From positions 3,137,415 to 3,201,414 of the forward strand of contig NC_049981.1 of the NCBI RefSeq assembly GCF_000003815.2: a stretch of 64,000 bases of DNA, written 5' to 3'. Source of the stretch: Branchiostoma floridae. Lineage: Eukaryota > Chordata > Leptocardii > Amphioxiformes > Branchiostomatidae. Of this stretch, positions 55,923-64,000 are shown piece by piece. A program made the position numbers and the translations under genes. The stretch's first letter is position 1. Each line of letters opens with the position of its first letter. Under the pieces are notes generated by a model. It was not told the DNA's origin. It did no database searches and saw only the letters and a program-made list of their open reading frames with translations.

Positions 55923-56351
55923 TAGGAGTGGGTACCGGTACAGAAAATTCAGCTAAAGGTACAGTTCAGGCCCAGAGGATCAGGTCCAGGTCCGGACCTG
56001 AACCTGGACCTGATTATCTGTGACGTCAACCAATGGCCCATTTCGCTATAAAGAATCTGTTTGGTGGAGTATCTGACGTCCGTTTTTAAATCTTATCTTC
56101 ATGTAAACAACACTTGTTGGACCGTAGAAGCTTGGTATAAATGAGTATCAAATCTCCTCTATTCAGCTCTTGTTCTTTTCTTTAACCTGTAAGCCCCAAA
56201 ACACGTGAACACCTGCCAGTATAATCTGTTCATTTTCCATTCGGTCCAGAATCCATCCGGTCTACTGATTTTTTTCAGGTCCGTTTTTTTAAACAATTCA
56301 ACAAGTAAAAACGGGTTTTGTATCGGTACGCCGTACCGGTACCCACCCCTA
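55923..56351. mobile_element. hAT-type MITE (CCGGTACC family), copy B, in the 3' UTR of the FReD gene
   Basis: A 429-bp element from 'taggagtgggtaccggta' to 'taccggtacccacccct a', the same family as 24166-24598 in opposite orientation, flanked by 'cccaaggc' (55915-55922) and 'cccaatgc' (56352-56359), an 8-bp duplication with one mismatch. It begins 16 bp beyond the stop codon of the - strand gene. Confidence 0.82.
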
Positions 56352-56367
56352 CCCAATGCTGTAACGA

Positions 56368-59300
56368 TTACGGTTCGGTGGGATTGTTCGCAGGCTTGTG
56401 GCGGATCTTCATCTCTACATGAGGTATGGTTTTGTATCCTCGCCACGGCACCCAGCTAACGGACGACAGGTTAGCTTCAGCATCTGTTAGGGAAAACCAA
56501 GTAGAACAGTGAGACGATGGAATAGGCAGTAAAAGTCAAATAACAGCTCTACGAACTAATCACAAATCATTATTTAGAATGCGGGTTAGCTTAGGCCTTC
56601 AAAGAAGTCAAACACATTATTTTGTCGTGTAGTCACAGAAAAGTTGGCTTTTGCGTAGAAGGGACAACCATTTCTGGGACAAACAAACGGGCTTAAAATG
56701 TTATCAAAAAGTAATGCCACCCTACATAATGGGACAGTCGAACGAGTCATAATATAAACCAAAATGACATTGGAGATTGGTTAACGTCGTTTGACGTTAT
56801 AAAATGTCGTTTGAATACCTTCAGCATATTGTTTGCGACAAGTAGTGTTGGTGAAATTGATTTCTATCGGCTACATATGGCGGTGAGAAGCAGAACTCCA
56901 TTTAGAAGCTCTGACGAAGGTGTCTGAGAGACATCGAAACGTAAGCTATGTAAGTACCTACTGGTTGTGTAATAAGAATTCTCCTTCATCCTATATTCTA
57001 CCAACCTGACGAAACTATCTTCGGATGATTTCTATCACGTTTTATGGTATGATTCCTATCCACTTACCGTCAGTGTACTCTCCGTTTAGATTAGCATCGA
57101 AGCACTTGGCGTACCACCAGCCGCCGCGGTAGGCGCTGGCACAGTTGCCGCTAGCCAGGCTGTCATGCTCCCTGTCCTTGGTACTGAACGGCTGGTCCCG
57201 ATGGACGTACAGAGCGTCTCCTGCAGTACCACTGTACTGGCCCAGCTTCAACCTGGTGCAGTAACACAAAGGTGTATAAAGAATTGTAATTTTCACCGCA
57301 TGCAGGAGTTGGGCTTGAAATTTGAAATTATTCTTATATCTTTAGAACCTGTACCAACGCCAAGTGCCAGAATGTGCCTAAAGACAACAAAATTCTTTAC
57401 ACACAATCAAAACTGACGATTCGGTGATAGTCTTGGACCTTCCTTATGGTGATTCTGACTGGTTCCGTTATGCACTACCGCTAGGTGTCGCTTCTAACAG
57501 ATGCGGTCCCAAACACATGGACACATTGTCCATGCGGTCTTTACAATGCCTTCCCAAACGTAATCATTGTGTACATAGATGTTGACAAGCAGCAATAGTA
57601 GAAATTTGCTAATTTTTATCGAGTGAGAAACAGAACCAGTCAAAATTGCCCCGAGGAAGGTGACAGACGGTCAACGAATCGTCAGTTTTGAATAAATAGT
57701 CGGTTATGTATAATTTGAATTCTAAAGAACCTGATGTCATTCGGTCTGTAAGCAAGTACTCATGGCGAACAGAGTTGATCAAAATTCCTGAAGTTGCATT
57801 AAGAAATGACGGTTTGGTGTCTACTTATCAAAATCATGTATACTTTTTTATCACAACGGTAGTGTCAGACAATAAAGATTTTGCTTACTGATATTTTGAA
57901 TCCACCCCCTTGACCCGGAACATGTCGTAGTGCGCATGTGCGTGGTCGTCCTCAGTCATGCGCAGTTCAACCCTCAGCTCGTAGTCGCCATGTTTGGTCA
58001 GCTGATGGAGGGCGTGGTTTCCTGGGCGAAAAAATATCGTTTTGCAAATAACTATTCAAATTCATTAAACTACAAGGAACATGGTACTCTGAGGATTCAT
58101 ATTTATAATGACAAACACGACAACACTTTGATTGTTAATCACAAGGTCTCATTCCTGCATTTCACCGTTCCACTGAAATCAAACCTTTGTGGCCGCAAAT
58201 CCGTAAAAGATACGCTACACATATGAAGTTTTGCTTTCTGTTTTAAGCACACTTGTTCGTTAGGCAACAAACAAAATGTCATTCAAATCTAACGGATACA
58301 ACGATAGCTATCCAATTACAAACTGCAATTACCCAATATCCGGTAGAGGCTGATTTCGAGCGGAAAACGCCTCAGACGGCAGCACTCAGGACAAAGAAAC
58401 GTCGCGTCCGACCATCGCTCGCATTACAAAGCTTTCTGACATAATAATAACAGTATTACACAAGCTTTCATTTCAAAACATTTTTTATATTAGTTGGGGC
58501 GATGAAAGGGGATTTATCATCCACCTAAACACGGACTTTTGACACCCAACCATTTGGGGGGACTCTTTGGGAATATGCACTCAGAGTAATACAGGAATGA
58601 TACGGTAAACCATAATTCTTACAAACTACGACAAACGAGAGGGTACTTGAATAAGAAGGTTCCTTGTTCACGATCAAGTACTTCATTCCAACAACGTTTC
58701 AAAGACCATTTTTCCAGCTTTCAATAGTTCACGTTGTACTGCAGCACTGGGTGTCGCTGCTTACAGAGTCGGTTGATACGTAAACATTTACATATAAATA
58801 TCTAAAGTTAATTCGGTGCTTACAATTCATTTCTTCAAGACAATTTTGAGAAGATATCTATAACAGTGTTTTTCCATGTGGCGGTATTATGGCACCTTCT
58901 AGAATTATGGGACTTGAAATTTAAAAAGACAATAAAGCTCCACACCTATCCAGTATTCTCCGTCTGGGTTGCCAAACCCTTTTCTGTATTCGTCCCAAGT
59001 CTTGAAGAAGTCAACCTTGAAAGATACAAGAAACAAACATATGACTAAGATGAAGCTGTAGACATGAAACTAGTTTTAGTGATTAATTGTGGCACCAATA
59101 TGGAAGCCATTAGTATAGTTGCCAACTTGGTAAGTGATATCAGTCTTCCACACTAGTGTCACTTTTACACTTCTTGAATAGAGGAATGAAGGACTTGCTT
59201 TCCGTGCTAGCATATTTTGTCACTTCAATTATTGTTACAGCGTTCATGTTGTCAATTTTGAACAATTTCATCCATCTTGTTTTTTTTTCGCCCTGTTATC

Positions 59301-62195
59301 TTTAAAGTTTGCAGTCTGCAGAGGATGTCATACGTAAGGCCACAGCTTTTAGATTTTATGGATGACATCCTATGCAGAACGCAAAAATAATGAGATAGAG
59401 ATAGTCATGGCTACATCCCTAGTGTCGCTTCTACAAGTATAATTATCAGGCTACAACACACACGTTTATCTATTTTGGTCTGTCTGACCATCTCCGAAGA
59501 GGAAAAAAGGTCTTGCTTTTTTCTAAAAATCAGGCGAAAATTAATGAGCGCGCTGGTGTCATCTATAAAATGTACTTGCTGTGACCTAAGTACATTAAAT
59601 TTACAAATGTTCTTACCTGTTCGTCGCCGTCAGTCTTGCGTCTCCTCTGGATGACAGTCCACGGTCCTCCCGGGCTGCTGAAGTCACAGTAGGCCCTGTA
59701 GTCCTGTCCGTCAGGGAGAACCAGGGTCTTCACGCCGCTTTCCTCGTCAGGCTTATCCTTCTTTAGCAACGTGCAATCTGGAAATCAGTATTAAACAAGC
59801 TAATCAGGGACAGCAAATTTTACCTCCTTGTCAGCAGCGCTCTCTGGCAGACCGTAGAGGAAGTGAAGGGTGGAAACACAGTTAAAGCTTAGACTGTCAT
59901 ACTAGTGTTATGCACCGAAAAATGTAGCAATTTAGAGTAGCATGAATGCATGGTCCTATAATAATACAAATATTTGACGGACATGCAGCCACTATCTTAT
60001 TGGTCACTTTCCTAGCAATTTAGAGTAGCATGAATGCATGGTCCTATAATAATACAAATGTTTGACGGACATGCAGCCACTATCTTATTGGTCACTTTCC
60101 TAATTGACAGGCTATCATTGGTTGGTGAGCCAATTATGATTTATTTTATAGTCTTTTTTTTTTCCTCATTGAACTCGCTTTAGATCTATCATTGCCGCCA
60201 CGTAAGAAAGGTGTACAGGCGCGGTACTCTGAGATACCGGATCGTTCTAGATCGCAGGTACGGTTTCTCACCTCTAAACGCAGGTGTTGGCTGGTCGGTA
60301 CCGGCCGGCACGGGTGCAGGTGTACCCGCTGGTGTGGTCGGACTACCGGCTGTTTCGGAGGATTCCTTGTCTGATTCAGCTTCCGCCTTTTTATCTATTA
60401 CAGAAATATCACAGCAAAGAAAAAGCATCAATAAACAGAACAGCCATTCACCCATGGGCCATTTTCTAACAATATTTTCTAACATCATTGCTTTAATTTC
60501 TGATAAGTTTGCAACTATGTCATATGACATCTCGTACGTATCTTCCAAAGTCATAAAAGATATGACAGAACAAATATCAGAGAAAAACATTGTTCACTAT
60601 ATAATACCCTGTGTGTGTAGATATTTGTTCAACCTTCCTGGACACTGAGATCCATAGAATAAAAAATTGTTTGCCAAACTTTTTTTTTATTAGCATCCAT
60701 TTCAAGATGCCGATATAATAAAATCAACATTGCCTGAGGTGTACAGAAATTCCGACGACTGCGTTCTATCCCAACGACATTTCAGCAAAACATAACGTAC
60801 CTATGAGCTGACTTATGGCCGAGTTGAGGTTCTTGATCTGGTCCTGTAGTTGTCTCATCTTTGCTGTCTGTTCCTGAAGCTTCTCTCTCAAGTTGTCGTT
60901 GGAGTCTTCCAAGTTCTGCGTGCGGTACTGGATCTCTGTCACCTCGTTCTCCACTGCCAGGCGTTCAGCCTCCTCCTAGCGGATGACGAAAGAAATGCAG
61001 GATGAATTCGGTCCAAAGTTGATACAATCAAAGAAAGAACCGTTCGCGAGCACCAGGGTATGATGTATGGCGGCTGCATAATTGTTGAGAAAATACTAGA
61101 TAACACAAAAGTGGTAAATAATAGTTAATTTCATACTTATAGCCTTTGCTTAGAGAAAACATGCATGCATTGGAACTACTAGTTTTGTTAAGGTAGGGAA
61201 GAACTGATATAATTTATGCAAAGGAGGACCGCATTTGCCTAATCAATGAGAAACCTATAGAATATTCAGCATCAATAAAAGAAAACATCATTTGGCGAAA
61301 ACATGGAAAGAGTAAAAATATTTCTTACCTTTAGCAGCTTGTTTTTCCTTTCCGCGAAAACTTCAGACCGCCTTTCCTCGGCCATGTCAATCGCTGAGGG
61401 GAAACAATGTTGTAATGTGTGAGATACAGTTTGTAACGAAACCGCTAGGTGGCGTGATTGCACCACGCCGAAACCGCGTCACTCTTTGCACGTTCTGCTT
61501 GGCAATGTAGAAACGTTCTTCACAGAATCTGTTTAATAATATTTACTCAATGGTCTGAAAGCGTCAAGTTAAAAATTGTAGAAATGGAATTTTCAAATTC
61601 TAACAGCTTAGATGCCATCATGTTCTTTACAGATACTCAATGTCGGCAAGGTGTAACCCATGAGTATTCAGGGATCTGTTTTCATTGCAACATCAGTAAT
61701 TCGCCAAATTTTGACATGTAACAAAAAGGAATGCTTTATGTTTTCTGGCTTTCTGTCAGTTATTACTATTGCCCCAAATGCTACAGATAACTGGTATATG
61801 TGAACTAGTTGTTATTCGCTACGCAAATGACATAGTTTACCCGTGGCTAAAGGTGAACTAGCGTTAGTAGTGCCCGAGGTTTCTTGCCGCTGCCTCCCTT
61901 CAAGTTCAAAGTAGGTACCCCCCCCCCCCCCCCATAAAACATATAACAGAGCCTACGTCCACGTACCTTGGCCCATGTTTTTGATACGAGTCTGTAAGTC
62001 CATGTGATGTTTTCTGGGTGAGTATGTCTCCTGGCATCCTCCCGTTGGTTTCTCCACCAGGAGAGAGTACCTGCAACTGTCGCCATGTTCCGTCACTTCA
62101 TAGTTCGGGGTTGGATCGGTCTGATGATGATCATGGGCCAAAGAAATAGCGACAATTGCAAAGAAGTAGAGCGATATGCGACGAAACTTCGCCAT
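56368..62195 (-). CDS. Secreted fibrinogen-related protein, angiopoietin-like architecture (418 aa, 9 exons)
   Basis: Exons, complement of 56368-56483, 57068-57252, 57889-58021, 58946-59015, 59617-59777, 60272-60394, 60801-60975, 61329-61393, 61967-62195. Every junction is GT-AG and all phases agree, giving exactly 419 codons with stop. Start ATG at 62195 in 'acaaATGG'. Residues 1-20 form a signal peptide ([20 protein letters not shown]). Residues 41-54 form a Cys-bracketed segment (CRYSLL...GGC) resembling the angiopoietin N-terminus. About 78-156 is a coiled coil, and 158-197 an acidic then Pro/Thr-rich linker. The fibrinogen C-terminal domain runs from Cys199 to about 411: CTLL...[48 protein letters not shown] at 356, GGWWYAKC at 369, ANLNG, W..W and EMKIR. 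The calcium-loop region reads DREHD, with Glu where the second Asp is usual. It could act as a lectin-like immune recognition protein or as a signalling ligand; this cannot be decided from sequence. Confidence 0.93.
56880..56960 (+). repeat. Short dispersed repeat 'CTGACGAAGGTGTCTGAGAG'
   Basis: The sequence 'gaagctctgacgaaggtgtc' followed by 'gagacatcgaaacgt' lies in the last intron of the FReD gene and is of a type I know as a common dispersed repeat in marine invertebrate genomes. No second copy was seen in the window. Confidence 0.3.
57408..57690. mobile_element. 283-bp MITE in an intron of the FReD gene
   Basis: Ends 'caaaactgacgattcg' and 'cgaatcgtcagttttg' form a perfect 16-bp terminal inverted repeat. 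The interior has 'gattctgactggttccg', 'ggtgtcgcttctaacagatg' and 'ccccgaggaaggtgacagac', so this is the complete member of the family at 370-590, 25941-26100 and 58720-58800. Confidence 0.8.
58720..58800 (+). repeat. Fragment of the 57408-57690 MITE family
   Basis: 'agttcacgttgtactgcagc', 'gggtgtcgctgcttacagag' and 'taaacatttacatat' match the inner part of the family. It lies in an intron of the FReD gene. Confidence 0.6.
59925..60100 (+). repeat. Recent tandem duplication, 88-bp unit x2
   Basis: 59925-60012 and 60013-60100 both start 'tagcaatttagagtagcatg' and end 'ttattggtcactttcc'. Only one difference is visible ('aatatttgacgg' against 'aatgtttgacgg'). It lies in an intron of the FReD gene. 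Confidence 0.9.
61849..61868. repeat. Solitary MITE terminus and poly-C run in FReD intron 1
   Basis: 'aaaggtgaactagcgttag' equals the terminus of the MITE at 20613-20834. A run of about 15 C follows at 61919-61933. Only one end of the element is present. Confidence 0.45.
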
Positions 62196-63500
62196 TTGTT
62201 TTTCCGGTGGTAACAGTGTACAAGCACTACACAAATGTAGGGACAACTCGTGGTCGAGGGTATGATAGGGGTAGCCGAGTTCCAGATCGGGAATACTAAT
62301 CCTATAACATAATCTTATACCATTTCGCCTCCCCAGTTCATTACCAATATTGAAAAAAATATGAATACAGCAGTATCCAGCACTGTTCATTGCGTTCAAT
62401 GCGCAATAGGCAGTGGTCATTGTTGTACAACTTAAATATCATGAACAGACGCATTGCTTATTACAATAAGTGTATTTCGAACGAAAATAAATTTCGCAGA
62501 CAGACGTCGACATTCTAAGCCTTTGTGTTTTTGCTTAAAGTCGGAATTCCACATTATGACCAATGGATCATTATAACGACTTTTCTCAACCCCCGTGGGA
62601 GCCCCAGATTTGAGGTATTATTGTCCCCCTAAATGAGCCAGACCCCCGCCCCTGACCTTTCAGTGTAGAAATACAACAACAGTATTTGTCCACTTATCAG
62701 ATTAAGTTTATGTGCGAACGTGATTACAGTCCGACTGCTGTTAAATGTTCGGATTAAAAAGATAAAAATCTTAGTCAAAACAATAGGTGTTAATGGACGC
62801 ATGTATGGCAATCTAGTTATAGGACCTTAAAATTATAGACACGGTGTAGAGATAAAAATCAAATGGGTTGTATTGTAAAGTGGTAAGGTGGCCTTGTATT
62901 TAGGGTTGTTGTCTCTAAATGTGTTTTTTGGTGTTCGTAGTTTATCAAACATAAGAAGTGTATCGGAAAGACGATTATCTGATATTGTTTGTTTGCTTGA
63001 ACCTTTATTTGATAATAAGAAGTTTATGACATACAAATGCTACAAACTACTAACTTAAAGAAAAATTGTTCGTCTACGTCAATTTTTAATTGCACCTGAA
63101 ATCAGTGGATATATCACAACATTTAACATTTGGGGTAAAGCATCGAAGTATGGAACTGTAAAGCTGGTATTTCTCTGGCCTGCTGGTAAAAAAAAAACTA
63201 TTTTCGACGACTTTTTCCCAATATTCTTCTGCGGTCACACTGACGTGCGACAGACGAATGAAATATGTGACCTCCACAAACAAAATGGCCGTGTCACAAA
63301 TTAGCTACAAGATACCTTTCTAAGAAATCGCAGTGTCGGTTGTTAAAAAACTAAATTAGAGACTGAATCAAAGGCCTATGTACAATGATAAAGATTCACC
63401 AATAAAACATGTGCAGTGATCGCTCTTGTTAGTCAGTAGTTGTCGTATAGCCCTGGGTCAGTTGCTTCATTTGGCGAATATCAATTTTTTTTTCAATTTC
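62196..63500. other. Upstream region of the FReD gene; nothing else recognised
   Basis: This should contain the 5' UTR and promoter of the - strand FReD gene. No convincing TATA box or other element was identified, and no ORF with a domain is present. It separates two fibrinogen-domain genes transcribed in the same direction. Confidence 0.35.
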
Positions 63501-63621
63501 AAAAAAAACTTCGCCATTTTTTAAAAGCGACTAATTTGCGACTAGTTTGCTACTTTTTAGCGACTTGTTGGCAACTGTTAGCGAATGCCGTTTGCCAACA
63601 GCCGTGACCCAGTGAGATACT

Positions 63622-63825
63622 GTAAATGCAGAAATGTTCGCGGTGGTTTTATGTTTGCGGTTTTTACGGTGGCAACTTCACCGAGAATTTAAAACCATCG
63701 CGAACATTTTTCCATGGCAATAAGAGACAGTGCATGGTACTACCGCGAACTTAAAACCACTACAAAAAGCCCCTTTTTCCACTATAATATACCGCGAAAT
63801 TAAATCCCCGCGAACTTATTCGGGC
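63622..63825. repeat. Dispersed 'GTTCGCGGTGG' repeat next to the second FReD stop codon
   Basis: 'atgttcgcggtggttttatg' ... 'aaaaccatcgcgaaca' folds back. It is followed by 'accgcgaacttaaaaccact' and 'ccccgcgaacttattcggg', so the unit is internally repetitive. It ends about 8 bp from the stop codon of the gene at the right edge. Confidence 0.55.
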
Positions 63826-63832
63826 CCACAAA

Positions 63833-64000
63833 CTATACTACAAAGTCTTTAGGCCGAATCTTCATCTCCGTGCGTTTCAGGCTGTGGCTGCCTCTCCACG
63901 GCAGCCAGGTGACGCCCCTCCCCAGATTTCCGGAGCCTTGGTACAGTCCGTTCAGGTTAGTCTGCACACAGCCTGGGTAGTACCACCAGCCACCTCTGTG
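63833..64000 (-). CDS. Fibrinogen-related protein, C-terminal part (partial at window edge)
   Basis: The - strand frame runs from the window edge to a TAG at 63833-63835 and encodes HRGGWWYYPGC, TNLNGLYQGSG, GVTWLPWRGS and LKRTEMKIRPKDFVV. These are the C-terminal landmarks of a fibrinogen domain: the GGWWY motif, the last Cys of the second disulphide, NLNG.Y, W..W and EMKIRP. Unlike the neighbouring gene at 56368, there is no intron between the NLNG motif and the C-terminal tryptophans. It is probably a second, secreted FReD gene in tandem. Everything upstream lies outside the window, so domain architecture and length are unknown. Confidence 0.88.
   Translation of the reverse strand, partial: HRGGWWYYPGCVQTNLNGLYQGSGNLGRGVTWLPWRGSHSLKRTEMKIRPKDFVV

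Overview
The window is eukaryotic, intron-rich and very repeat-rich, and it most likely comes from a lancelet (amphioxus, Branchiostoma). The evidence is indirect. There are short exons with consensus GT-AG introns, an angiopoietin-like fibrinogen-domain gene, a tandem cluster of rhodopsin-class receptors, tRNA-derived SINEs, CR1-type LINE remnants with 'ATGCAATAAAG' tails, and a dense population of small inverted-repeat elements. The species was inferred from these features and was not tested. There are three assembly gaps (18349-18867, 22415-22514, 32912-33011).

Layout. Positions 1-25900 hold no gene I can support. They carry repeats: a 3.6 kb foldback (1781-5420), two abutting satellite arrays (8599-10288, period about 201 bp; 10289-11890, period about 182-200 bp), LINE and SINE fragments, a palindrome built from Tc1/mariner-like transposase pieces (13259-14680), a repeated module ending in a possible signal-peptide exon (15200-15493) followed by an array that multiplies the end of that exon and its splice donor (15482-16010), and several MITEs. 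Two foldbacks carry 9-bp target duplications.

Positions 26100-54100 contain three tandem paralogous class A GPCR genes on the + strand (26111-30003, 35025-37996, 48908-51615). All share the same four-exon structure (intron phases 1, 1, 0), an NRY-type motif at the end of TM3 and an intron in intracellular loop 1, which points to melatonin-receptor-like relatives. Gene 1 carries a 25-copy, 9-residue Pro/Asp/Ser/Thr repeat in its extracellular N-terminal exon; its two sisters have about one unit. Gene 3 has NRC instead of NRY. The duplicated blocks include 3' flanks of about 2 kb. Transposons inserted after duplication can be recognised because a sister copy keeps the empty site.

Positions 56368-62195 (- strand) carry a complete nine-exon gene for a 418-residue secreted fibrinogen-related protein: signal peptide, short Cys-bracketed N-terminal segment, coiled coil, Pro/Thr linker and fibrinogen C-terminal domain. 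A second fibrinogen-domain gene enters from the right edge (63833-64000, - strand, last exon only). For both fibrinogen genes and for GPCR gene 3, a repeat begins within about 20 bp after the stop codon.

The genes form two unrelated gene-family neighbourhoods (sensory or signalling receptors; secreted lectin or angiopoietin-like proteins). I see no pathway or operon-like link between them.
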